Shown here in pieces: positions 1 to 6,649 of a stretch of DNA of 8,352 bases; position 1 is the first letter of the stretch, and every line of letters starts with the position of its first letter. The stretch lies in the NCBI GenBank assembly GCA_036505275.1, contig DASXTS010000475.1:1-8352 (forward strand), read 5' to 3'. The notes beneath the pieces are model-generated. The model made no database searches, was not told where the DNA came from, and worked only from the letters and a program-made list of their open reading frames with translations. The stretch is from DASXTS01 sp036505275 (GTDB lineage Bacteria; Actinomycetota; Actinomycetes; Mycobacteriales; Pseudonocardiaceae). A program made the position numbers and the translations under genes.

Positions 1-153
1 CGTCACGGGAGGAGTGTGATCGGATGTGCCGGTCACCGTGTCGAGGATGGCGGATGTACCGCCAGCTGAGCAGGCGCTCTTTAATGACTGTCACGGCTCG
101 TGTTTCACTGGGCGGCGTCTGTACCCGACGTCCCCTCCGAGACGGGTGTTGAA
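1..153. other. Upstream region without a supported gene
   Basis: No convincing coding region lies here. A TGA at 17-19 could end a gene entering from the left (reading GTC-ACG-GGA-GGA-GTG-TGA), but five codons are too few to judge. An imperfect 11-base direct repeat (CGGATGTgCCG at 21-31, CGGATGTaCCG at 51-61) has its two copies exactly 30 bases apart. An AT-rich patch with TTTAAT at 80-85 is one base from the TATAAT consensus and is the only -10-like element before the first gene, but I see no good -35 partner. If the operon has its own promoter, this is the likeliest place; it could equally be read through from the left. Confidence 0.35.
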
Positions 154-417
154 ATGATCACGACCGCATTGCAGCTCGCCCAGGGCGGCGGCCTTGGCAC
201 GGGCGGGCTGCGCCAGTGGATTCTGGACAACCTGGTTCCGCTGCTCCTGCTGAGCGTCGCCTTGCTGCTGCTGTGGCTGGGCGGCGGCAAGGGCGACAAC
301 GCGGGCGTCATGCGCCGGCTCGGTGGCGTGTTCGTGGCGTTGGCCATTATCGGTCTCGCCGTGTCGGGAGCTGGCGTGAGCCTTGGCACCTGGCTGGCCA
401 ATCTCCTGTCCGGGTGA
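154..417 (+). CDS. Small two-helix membrane protein, VirB2/pilin-like position in T4SS operon
   Basis: This 87-residue protein is almost all membrane. After a short Gly-rich N-terminus (residues 11-19) come two hydrophobic helices, about residues 24-43 and 55-74, joined by a short loop with Lys, Asp and Arg (GGGKGDNAGVMRR). That hairpin layout and its place directly before a VirB3-like gene resemble VirB2/TrbC-type pilin subunits, but I see no family signature, so the role is inferred from size, topology and gene order. The ATG at 154 is chosen because codon use becomes strongly GC3 only from there; an in-frame GTG at 100 would add 18 residues with poorer codon use and no ribosome site. The ribosome site for 154 is itself weak (GAGACGGG). 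The stop is 6 bases before the next start. It could also be an accessory membrane component without pilin function. Confidence 0.75.
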   Translation: MITTALQLAQGGGLGTGGLRQWILDNLVPLLLLSVALLLLWLGGGKGDNAGVMRRLGGVFVALAIIGLAVSGAGVSLGTWLANLLSG

Positions 418-423
418 TCGCGC

Positions 424-846
424 GTGCGAATTCGCACCGATGACGAGGTCTATCGGGTCGACGCCGTATGGCTCGGCCCGCCTAAGGCCACGTTTCCGTG
501 GCGGGCACGCTACGTGGCATGGGGCGTCGGGATCGTCACCTTTCTGGTTGTGTTGCTCATCGAAAGACGGATCGGGTTCGGATTCAGCTTCTTCTCCACC
601 GCGTGGGCGGTTGTCATCACGATCATTGTCACCAGAATGATCTGCAAGCGGATCAGCCACGAGCGGCCGCTCGGCGCGGTGGCGGTGATGTGGCTGCGGG
701 AGCTGACGGCGCCGCGTCGTTCTCCGCAGGTTCGAGGCGGCGCGGTCAGCGCGGCGACCATCCGCATCCGCGGCGACCGGCCCCGGCGCCGGCCGGGGCG
801 GCCAGGACGACGTAAGGAGGTCCGCCGTGTTCGGACGACGGCGTGA
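424..846 (+). CDS. VirB3-like membrane protein of type IV secretion system
   Basis: A 140-residue protein starting at GTG. A polar N-terminus (1-28) is followed by two membrane helices at about 30-46 and 55-74, then a cytoplasmic tail rich in Arg (118-136, many R with G and P). Small two-helix proteins encoded immediately before the VirB4 ATPase are typical of VirB3 or, in Gram-positives, PrgI-family conjugation proteins, which bind VirB4 at the membrane; this is family knowledge plus gene order, since no sharp sequence signature is visible. Its last 20 bases overlap the ATPase gene, and the strong ribosome site of the ATPase lies inside it, so translation of the two is probably coupled. The basic tail could contact nucleic acid, phospholipid or the ATPase; that is speculation. 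Start 424 gives the tightest fit to the preceding stop. Confidence 0.75.
   Translation: MRIRTDDEVYRVDAVWLGPPKATFPWRARYVAWGVGIVTFLVVLLIERRIGFGFSFFSTAWAVVITIIVTRMICKRISHERPLGAVAVMWLRELTAPRRSPQVRGGAVSAATIRIRGDRPRRRPGRPGRRKEVRRVRTTA
814..820 (+). promoter_or_regulatory. Strong ribosome binding site of the VirB4-like gene
   Basis: AAGGAGG sits 6 bases before the GTG at 827 and fixes that start. It is a near-perfect anti-16S match and the strongest such site in the operon; the neighbouring genes have weak or no sites and seem to rely on coupling. It lies inside the end of the VirB3-like gene. Confidence 0.85.
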
Positions 847-3800
847 CCGCCGGCCAGCGCACCGCCACCGGGCCACCGGCGCCAACCCGGGGGCCCCGGT
901 CCCCGGCGGAAACGCCGGTCCGGTCGCTGGCCGTAACGGCGACCCGGTCGCTGGCGTACACCCCGGCGCGAACGGCGGCCTGGTTCCCGGCTCGAGCGCC
1001 GGCCTCGTCGCCGGCTCCAACGCCGACCTGGTGTCCGGCGGGAACGCCGACCTGATGTCCGGCGGGAACGAGGGCTCCGTCCCCGACGTGGACCACGGTC
1101 AGCACGGCGGCTTGTCGATAGGCCGGGCCTCAGGTGGCGCCAAGGCCGGGCGCGGCCGGCGCGGGCACCGGCTACCGGGTGAGCATGCCGCCCCCAGCTA
1201 CACGCCGAGCATTGCGCTTCGCTCCATTGACGGACACCTGACCAGGACCGGGCAGGAGGTGTACGCCTGGTACCGGCTGGCGCCCCAGCGGTGGTCGTTC
1301 CGGTCGGACTCGCAGCGCCAGGACCTCATCCAGGCCATCGCCGGGCAGTACGCGGAGCTGCAGGGCCGGTGGCTGCACCTGCGGGTGACCACCCGGCCGT
1401 ACCCGATCCGGATGTGGGCAGAGGCGCACGTGCGCAATGCGCTGAACCGGCTGCCGGACACCTCCGGCGCGCTGTCCTTCGACGACTACATGGTGGGCGA
1501 ACAGCAGCAGTTGCTCGGCCGGTCGATGGCGGAGAAGGAGGTGTACCTGGGCGTCCAGGTGCAGACCCGCAATGTGATGGACCGCGCGGTGGAGCGGGCC
1601 GCGCCGCTGCTGCGGCGGATCTTCCCGGCCGCCGTCGAGGCCGAGCTGGTGGCGCTGGACGCCGAGGTGGAGCACCTGGACGTGGTGATGGCCGGGGCGG
1701 GGCTGGAGGGCCGCCCGGTGACCGCCGAGGAGATGGCCTGGCTGATGCACCGGTCCTGCTCGCTCGGGCTGCCGGCGCCGCGGCACCTGCCGGGAGTGAA
1801 CGGCGCGGTGCCAGGCGCGTGCTGGGAGCCGGAGGACCTGGCCTCGTTCACCGACGCGGCCGACTTCGAGCAGGAACCGTATTCGCCGACGGTCACCGTG
1901 CACGGCCGCACCGGCTCCAACGCGGGCACCACCCGGCACGTGGTGGTGCTCACCGTCGGGCTGATGCACGGGCTGCAGATCCCCGAGATCGACGACCCCT
2001 GGGTGCAGCGCGCGGACCGGCTGCCGGCGCCGGTGGAGTGGTCGGCGCGGATCTACGTGCGGCGGCCCGAGGAGGTCGGCGGCGAGCTGCAGCGGCAGAT
2101 GAACAAGGTGCGCTCGCAGGTGCGGCACTACACCGACGAGCACGAGCTGGAGCCGCCGCAGTCGCTGTCCCGGCAGGCCGCCCGGGTGCTCGAGATCGAC
2201 GACGAGATGACCTCGGGATTCACCGCGCTGGCGACGCGGGTCCGGAGCTGGTGGCGGCTGGCCGTCTCAGGTGCCGACCAGCGCGAGGCACTGAAGCTGG
2301 CGCAGCATCTGCTCGACCTGTACAAGCCGAAGATCGCGATCGAGCACCCGGAGGCCCAGTACGCGTTGGCCCGGGAGTTCATCCCCGGCGAGCCGCTGTC
2401 CTCCTCGGCCTACCTGCGGCGCGGCTCGGTGGTCTGGGCGGCCTCCTCGGTGCCCACCGCGACCGCCGAGGTGGGTGACCGGCGCGGCGCGCTGCTCGGC
2501 GAGACCTGCACCGCCACCCGCCGCCCGGTGGCCTGGGACCCGTGGATGGCCCAGGAGGTCCGCGACGCCTCCGGGCTGACCGCCATGGTCGCCGGCCTGG
2601 GCGGCGGCAAGTCCTTCCTCGGCGGCGGCATTGTGTACAAGACGCTGCGGGCCGGCGCGCACTGGACAATCCTCGACCCGTCCGGGCCACTGACCGGGCT
2701 GTGCTCGCTGCCCGAGCTGCGGCCGTACGCCCGGCCGATCAACCTGCTCAACGCCCAGCCCGGCATCCTCAACCCGTACCGGGTGGTGCCCGAGCCACAG
2801 CTGCAGCATTTCCTCGACGAGGACGACCCGGAACGGTCGTGGCGGCGGGAGAAGGCGCTGGTCGCGGCCACCCGGCGGCGGCTGGTGCTGGACGTGCTCA
2901 CCGGGCTGCTGCCCTACGAGGTGGCCCGCCTGCCGCAGACCCGCATCGTGCTGCTGCGCGCGGTGCGCGCCGTCGGCGGGCGCGCCGATGCGCACCCCGG
3001 CCAGGTGTTCGAGGCGCTGCGCCGGGACGCCAGCGAGCACCACGAGCACGCCGCGGTGGTCGCCGACTTCCTCGACGAGATGCGCGAGCGGATGGGGCTG
3101 CTCATCCCGGAGCGGGACGCCGACCCGTACTCGCACGTCCGCGACGACCGGCTGACCGTGCTCACGATGGCCGGGCTGACCCTGCCCAAGGACGGAACCG
3201 GCCGGGAGCACTGGACCGACGCCGAGTCGCTCGGCGTGGAGCTGCTCAACCTGGCGGCCTGGCTGACCCAGCGGTCGATCTACGAGAAGCCCAAGGACCT
3301 GCGCAAGGGCGTGTGGATCGACGAGGCGTTCTTCCTCTCCGAGGTGCCAACCGGCCGGGTGCTGATGAACCGGTTCGCCCGCGACTCCCGCAAGTGGAAC
3401 GTCCGGGTGCTGCTCTCGTCGCAGATCCCGGCCGACTTCCTGCGCATCCAGGGCTTCGTCACGCTCCTGGACAGCGTGTTCGTCGGCCGGCTGGACGACG
3501 AGCCGGCCCAGGCCGACGCGCTGCGGCTGCTCAAGGTGCCGATCGGCGCCGGGTACGAGCAGGTCATCGCGGCACTGGGACGCCGCCCGGGCGGGCACCG
3601 GGGTACCGAACGGGACCGGGCGCCGCGGCAGTTCATCTTCGGCGACGGCGCCGGCGGGGTGGAACGCATCCGGGTCGACTTCTCCGGCCAGCACGTGGCG
3701 CACCTGGTGCAGGCGCTGGACACCACGCCGGACGCCGCCCGCGACGAGGCGCAGCGGGTGCACCGCGCGCTGGCCGCCGCCGATCACACCGCCGACCTGC

Positions 3801-4048
3801 AGGACGAGCTGATGGCGGAGGGTCTGGAGGGACCGCAGGCCGGGCTGGAGCCGGTCAGGGCGCCGGCCGGGCCGGCCACGCCGGTCGGGCCGGCCACGGC
3901 CGCCGGGCAGGCCACGCCGGTCGGGCAGGCTCCGCCGGTCGGGCAGGCCACGCCGGTCGGGCAGACTCCGCCGGCCGGGCAGGCCACGCCGGTCGGGGAG
4001 CCGGCGGTCGGCGGCGACAAGTCCAGCCGCGCGCACGACGCGGCGTGA
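827..4048 (+). CDS. VirB4/TraE-type conjugation ATPase with repeat-bearing extensions
   Basis: This 1073-residue protein is the probable energising ATPase of the type IV secretion apparatus, acting at the inner face of the membrane. The Walker A motif is AGLGGGKS (589-596), fitting [AG]x4GK[ST]; Walker B is VWIDE (829-833), with D832 and E833 followed by AFF as in the DEA-type box of VirB4. Further on, RKW (855-857) and LLSSQ ending at Q866 match the conserved region where VirB4 proteins carry a Thr/Ser-Gln sensor. Residues about 125-560 form the VirB4-type N-terminal half, 560-960 the ATPase. The usual family size is about 800; the excess is two low-complexity ends: an octapeptide repeat near the N-terminus (22-89) and a Gly/Pro/Ala hexapeptide repeat near the C-terminus (1015-1056). 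There is no membrane helix, so anchoring through the VirB3- and VirB6-like neighbours is likely. The start is set by AAGGAGG at 814-820. The stop is 7 bases before the next gene. A VirD4 coupling protein is a less likely reading, given the position after a VirB3-like gene and the lack of membrane helices. Confidence 0.9.
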   Translation: MFGRRRDRRPAHRHRATGANPGAPVPGGNAGPVAGRNGDPVAGVHPGANGGLVPGSSAGLVAGSNADLVSGGNADLMSGGNEGSVPDVDHGQHGGLSIGRASGGAKAGRGRRGHRLPGEHAAPSYTPSIALRSIDGHLTRTGQEVYAWYRLAPQRWSFRSDSQRQDLIQAIAGQYAELQGRWLHLRVTTRPYPIRMWAEAHVRNALNRLPDTSGALSFDDYMVGEQQQLLGRSMAEKEVYLGVQVQTRNVMDRAVERAAPLLRRIFPAAVEAELVALDAEVEHLDVVMAGAGLEGRPVTAEEMAWLMHRSCSLGLPAPRHLPGVNGAVPGACWEPEDLASFTDAADFEQEPYSPTVTVHGRTGSNAGTTRHVVVLTVGLMHGLQIPEIDDPWVQRADRLPAPVEWSARIYVRRPEEVGGELQRQMNKVRSQVRHYTDEHELEPPQSLSRQAARVLEIDDEMTSGFTALATRVRSWWRLAVSGADQREALKLAQHLLDLYKPKIAIEHPEAQYALAREFIPGEPLSSSAYLRRGSVVWAASSVPTATAEVGDRRGALLGETCTATRRPVAWDPWMAQEVRDASGLTAMVAGLGGGKSFLGGGIVYKTLRAGAHWTILDPSGPLTGLCSLPELRPYARPINLLNAQPGILNPYRVVPEPQLQHFLDEDDPERSWRREKALVAATRRRLVLDVLTGLLPYEVARLPQTRIVLLRAVRAVGGRADAHPGQVFEALRRDASEHHEHAAVVADFLDEMRERMGLLIPERDADPYSHVRDDRLTVLTMAGLTLPKDGTGREHWTDAESLGVELLNLAAWLTQRSIYEKPKDLRKGVWIDEAFFLSEVPTGRVLMNRFARDSRKWNVRVLLSSQIPADFLRIQGFVTLLDSVFVGRLDDEPAQADALRLLKVPIGAGYEQVIAALGRRPGGHRGTERDRAPRQFIFGDGAGGVERIRVDFSGQHVAHLVQALDTTPDAARDEAQRVHRALAAADHTADLQDELMAEGLEGPQAGLEPVRAPAGPATPVGPATAAGQATPVGQAPPVGQATPVGQTPPAGQATPVGEPAVGGDKSSRAHDAA
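890..1093 (+). repeat. Degenerate 24-bp tandem repeat (octapeptide) in the VirB4-like N-terminus
   Basis: Residues 22-89 of the ATPase break into eight octapeptides, interrupted once by PGAN (46-49): GAPVPGGN, AGPVAGRN, GDPVAGVH, then GGLVPGSS, AGLVAGSN, ADLVSGGN, ADLMSGGN, EGSVPDVD. The pattern is roughly [GA]-x-[PL]-V-x-G-[GS]-[NS]. The two ADL[VM]SGGN copies (1022-1069) are nearly identical at DNA level, suggesting recent slippage or unequal exchange. The segment should be flexible and exposed. Confidence 0.85.
3869..3994 (+). repeat. 18-bp tandem repeat, seven hexapeptides, in the VirB4-like C-terminus
   Basis: Seven consecutive 18-base units encode GPATPV, GPATAA, GQATPV, GQAPPV, GQATPV, GQTPPA and GQATPV (residues 1015-1056). 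The units are close copies (GGGCAGGCCACGCCGGTC type) and unbroken. The stretch is uncharged and rich in Pro, Ala and Gly, so a disordered linker is expected; it is followed by a 17-residue charged end (1057-1073). Copy number is likely to vary among strains. Confidence 0.9.
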
Positions 4049-4055
4049 GGTCGCC

Positions 4056-5969
4056 ATGAGCAGAGGGCCGCTGCGGTACGGCGCCGGAGGGCACCTCCGG
4101 CGCCTCGCGCTGCTGATCACCGGGTTGCTGATCGGCGCCCAGGCGGTGATCGGTGCGCCAGCGGCCTTGGCGGCCCCTGGTCAGCTGGCCCAGCTGCCGG
4201 GGTTCGACGACTGCAAGGAGGCGCCGAACCCGGAGCGGCCCGCCTCCGGCATGGTCGGCGTGTTCGACCCGACGCCGCTGAACCAGGGCACCGACCCCAG
4301 CATCTACCGCGAGTTCGGCTTCGCCGGGCAGGTCTGGCACACCTACGACCTCGGCTGCGGCCCGTCCGGGCTGCGCGACCCGAACGCGGTGGTGGACACG
4401 TGGACCGGCAACCAGGTGTTCAACATCGGCAAGAACCTGGTGGCCGCGACCAACGGCCTGCACTACGCGCTGCTCGACGGTGGCCTGCTCGACCCGCTGG
4501 ACAACCTGGTGATGAGCGGCTCGATCGCGCTGTACAACAGCGTGTACGCGCCGTGGTTCGGGCTGATCGCGATCATTCTCGCGGTGGTGCTGTTCCGCTC
4601 CATCTGGCGCGGTGACCTGGCGAACATCAGCAAGCGGTCGATGTGGGCGCTGGCCGCGATCTGGTTCGCCTCGCTGACCTATCTCACCCCGCTGACCTAC
4701 ACCCATCTGCTGGACGAGATCCTGATCGACGGCACCTCCGCCGTACAGGCCGGCTTCTTCAAGGAGGTCGGCGTCGAGCAGCGCGATCAGCTGCCCACGA
4801 TGCTGCACGACACCGTCGTGTACCACAACTGGCTGCGCGGGGAGTTCGGCTCGGCGCAGGCGCCGCAGGCCGTGCAGTACGGCCACGACCTGGTGGCCGC
4901 GCAGGCCTGGACCAAGCAGGAGGTCGCCGAGGGCAAGGACGCCGGCTCGCCGGACGCCAAGAAGGCCGCATTCCAGGACCTGGCGGGCAAGATGGGCAGC
5001 ACCTACGGCTACTTCCAGGGCAAGGACGGCAGCCGGATGGGCGCCGGCTTCCTCGCCGCCGGGCAGGGCCTCGCGCTGTCGCTGTTCCAGCTGCTGGCCA
5101 AGGCCTGCATTCTGCTCGCCCAGGTGCTGCTGCGGGTGCTGATCCTGATCGGTCCGCTGGTCGGCCTGGTCGCCGTGGTGCACCACGACGTGCTGCGCAG
5201 CGTCGGCAAGGCGCTCGGCGCGGTGATCATCAACGTGATCGTGGTGGCGGCCTTGGCCGGGCTGCACGCGTTCGTGCTCATCAAGCTGTTCGACCCGGCC
5301 AACAACATCCCGCCCCTGGCCCAGCTGCTGCTCGCGACCGTGGTCACCGTGGTCTTCCTGCTGGTCGCCAAGCCGGTGCGGCGGATGTGGCAGATGATGG
5401 AGATCTCGGTGAACACGGTCGGCGGCGCGTTGCCGTCCAGCGGGCCCGGCGTGCTGTCCCGGCTGCGCCGGCGCAAGGAGTACGTGCCGACGGCGCAGGA
5501 CGACTTCTGGGCGCAGGTGCGTGGCACCGATCCCGAGGTGCCGATGCCGCCGGAGGCCGGCGACCGCAGGCTGCGGCCCGAGGCCACCCCGACCGTCACG
5601 GCGGTGGCCGAGCGGCTGGACCGGACCGCGCGCCCGCAGGCCCTGCAGAGCCGGGTGGCCACGGGCGGCACAGTCGTGGTCACCGGTGCGCCGGTGCTCT
5701 CCGGCCCGGCCAGCGAACGCAGCGAGCGGCCCGCGCTGCCGGTGGGCAGCAACCCGCCGAGCCGCCTTGTGGACGCCCCCTCGGTGGTCGACCCGAGCTG
5801 GGACCGGCTGGCCGAGGAGGAGCCCGTCCTGGTGCCCTCCCGCGCCGGGGCCGGCTCGCCGCCGAGGCGGGCCGAGCTGGAAACCGTGGGTGGCCGGCAG
5901 GTGTGGGTCGTCTACCGGCCGTCCCGCGGCCTCGAGGTCCGCCCACCCGTGAGCGGCGGGGGCGCATGA
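4056..5969 (+). CDS. VirB6/TrbL-like polytopic membrane protein of T4SS
   Basis: A 637-residue channel-type protein. It opens with a signal peptide: basic n-region (R15, R16), hydrophobic core 17-33 and an Ala-rich AALAAP stretch giving cleavage near residues 39-40. Residues about 41-160 should lie outside, with Cys53 and Cys101 as the only cysteines there, able to form a disulfide. Membrane helices follow at about 165-181 and 196-214, then a long loop (215-330), then helices at about 335-357, 358-376, 386-410 and 422-438. Residues 440-637 form a cytoplasmic tail with a basic RLRRRKEY patch (469-476), a Pro-rich, probably disordered middle and a short strand-like end (GRQVWVVYRP). Size, topology and place right after VirB4 fit the TrbL/VirB6 channel family; sequence conservation in that family is low, so the call rests on architecture and context. 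TGAGG at 4046-4050, made partly of the ATPase stop codon, is the likely ribosome site. A strong hairpin lies at codons 9-17. Confidence 0.85.
   Translation: MSRGPLRYGAGGHLRRLALLITGLLIGAQAVIGAPAALAAPGQLAQLPGFDDCKEAPNPERPASGMVGVFDPTPLNQGTDPSIYREFGFAGQVWHTYDLGCGPSGLRDPNAVVDTWTGNQVFNIGKNLVAATNGLHYALLDGGLLDPLDNLVMSGSIALYNSVYAPWFGLIAIILAVVLFRSIWRGDLANISKRSMWALAAIWFASLTYLTPLTYTHLLDEILIDGTSAVQAGFFKEVGVEQRDQLPTMLHDTVVYHNWLRGEFGSAQAPQAVQYGHDLVAAQAWTKQEVAEGKDAGSPDAKKAAFQDLAGKMGSTYGYFQGKDGSRMGAGFLAAGQGLALSLFQLLAKACILLAQVLLRVLILIGPLVGLVAVVHHDVLRSVGKALGAVIINVIVVAALAGLHAFVLIKLFDPANNIPPLAQLLLATVVTVVFLLVAKPVRRMWQMMEISVNTVGGALPSSGPGVLSRLRRRKEYVPTAQDDFWAQVRGTDPEVPMPPEAGDRRLRPEATPTVTAVAERLDRTARPQALQSRVATGGTVVVTGAPVLSGPASERSERPALPVGSNPPSRLVDAPSVVDPSWDRLAEEEPVLVPSRAGAGSPPRRAELETVGGRQVWVVYRPSRGLEVRPPVSGGGA
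4080..4104 (+). promoter_or_regulatory. Perfect 11-bp stem-loop just inside the VirB6-like gene
   Basis: GGCGCCGGAGG (4080-4090), loop GCA, CCTCCGGCGCC (4094-4104) form an uninterrupted stem of 11 pairs, mostly G-C. It starts 24 bases after the A of the ATG, within the region covered by an initiating ribosome. No run of T follows, so it is not a classical terminator. It may tune translation or transcription of the downstream genes relative to the ATPase; that function is inferred. The encoded peptide there, GAGGHLRR, is the n-region of the signal peptide and offers no obvious reason for the symmetry. Confidence 0.5.
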
Positions 5970-6022
5970 TGATGCCCCGATCGCCGAAATCCGCCGACGA
6001 ATCTGTCGCACGGGGCAGCTGA
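5966..6022 (+). CDS. Possible 18-codon bridging minigene (coupling ORF)
   Basis: An ATG at 5966 overlaps the VirB6-like stop (ATGA) and opens an 18-residue frame, MMMPRSPKSADESVARGS, whose TGA at 6020-6022 shares its last base with the ATG of the VirB8-like gene (TGATG). It exactly fills the gap between two real genes. The peptide resembles nothing I know. The weak GCGGGGG stretch before it is the only ribosome site. It could be a translated bridge keeping ribosomes on the message, the remnant of a longer gene, or chance. Confidence 0.3.
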   Translation: MMMPRSPKSADESVARGS

Positions 6023-6645
6023 TGCCCATCAGGACGAACCGCGGACGTGCCGCGGTGTACCGGAAGCTGTGGGCCTGGCCATTGCGCTCACCGCGGCACC
6101 TCATGATCGCCGTGTTCGGCCTGGCGGTGCTCGCCATTGCGACCGGCTTCGTGGTGCCGAGGGCGGCGAGCCCACTGGCCGGCCGGGTGCCGCAGGCGCC
6201 GGCCGTAACGCTGTCCAACGGCGTGGTGGTGACCGGGAGTGCCAACGTTCCCGGCGCCGGTGCGGCGCGTGGCCCCGCGCCGAGCAGCACCAGCGCGGTG
6301 CCGCGGGTCACCCTGCCGCCGCCGTCGCCGGCGGCACCCGCGCCGGAGGCGCTCGCCGTGGCCGAGGCGTGGGCCAGGGCCTGGGTGAACCACCCGGCCG
6401 GGATGACCAACGACGAGTGGACCGCACAGCTCGTGCCGCTGACCACCGAGGAGTTCCTGCCCCAGCTGCGCACTGTGGACCCGGCCAACATCCCGTCCAC
6501 GGCGGTCATCGGCAAGGCCGAGGTGATCACCGCCAGCGCCCGCGCGGTCGACGTCAAGATTGCCACGGACGGCGCGCAGCTGCGGCTCACGGTGATCGCC
6601 ACCGACACCGGCTGGCGGGTCTCGGCCTTCGACCGCGCGGACTGA
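6022..6645 (+). CDS. VirB8-like T4SS protein, one membrane span and probable NTF2-like domain
   Basis: This 207-residue protein has a basic cytoplasmic N-terminus (1-26, with an aromatic YRKLWAWP stretch), one membrane helix at about 27-46, a Pro/Ala/Ser-rich extracytoplasmic linker (47-108) and a compact C-terminal domain (109-207). The latter begins with a helix (ALAVAEAWARAWV), continues through short helices, and ends in strands finishing in a GWRVSAFD motif, typical of NTF2-like folds as in VirB8 and the Gram-positive TcpC/TraM proteins. VirB8-type proteins scaffold the secretion channel on the outer face of the membrane. The fold is inferred from pattern and context, not from identity. 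ATG 6022 is the first ATG or GTG in this frame after the VirB6-like gene, supporting it as start, although no good ribosome site precedes it; coupling to upstream translation is likely. The next gene begins 4 bases after the stop. Confidence 0.75.
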   Translation: MPIRTNRGRAAVYRKLWAWPLRSPRHLMIAVFGLAVLAIATGFVVPRAASPLAGRVPQAPAVTLSNGVVVTGSANVPGAGAARGPAPSSTSAVPRVTLPPPSPAAPAPEALAVAEAWARAWVNHPAGMTNDEWTAQLVPLTTEEFLPQLRTVDPANIPSTAVIGKAEVITASARAVDVKIATDGAQLRLTVIATDTGWRVSAFDRAD

Positions 6646-6649
6646 CGCC

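Noticed and set aside
24..152. 42-codon ORF before the first gene, with a GGGAGGAG sequence at 7-14
   Set aside because: The ribosome site is decent and the TGA lies 1 base before the ATG at 154, but third positions are poorly GC-biased, it contains a rare TTA codon, and the Arg/Cys-rich peptide resembles nothing.
100..153. GTG at 100 as the start of the first gene
   Set aside because: It adds 18 residues with weaker codon bias and has no ribosome site; ATG 154 fits better, though not decisively.
1291..2478. 395-codon plus-strand frame inside the ATPase gene
   Set aside because: Out-of-frame shadow dominated by Ala, Gly and Arg. The ATPase frame here is continuous with the Walker motifs downstream.
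4080..4104. Hairpin as an intrinsic terminator
   Set aside because: No T run follows and it lies inside a coding region; an attenuation role remains possible.
2267..4120. 617-codon open frame on the minus strand
   Set aside because: Antisense shadow of the ATPase gene, rich in Arg, Gly, Pro and His, with no recognisable domain.
4643..6022. 459-codon plus-strand frame across the VirB6-like gene
   Set aside because: Shadow frame of Arg/Ala/Gly; only its last 18 codons, opening at ATG 5966, are considered as a possible minigene.
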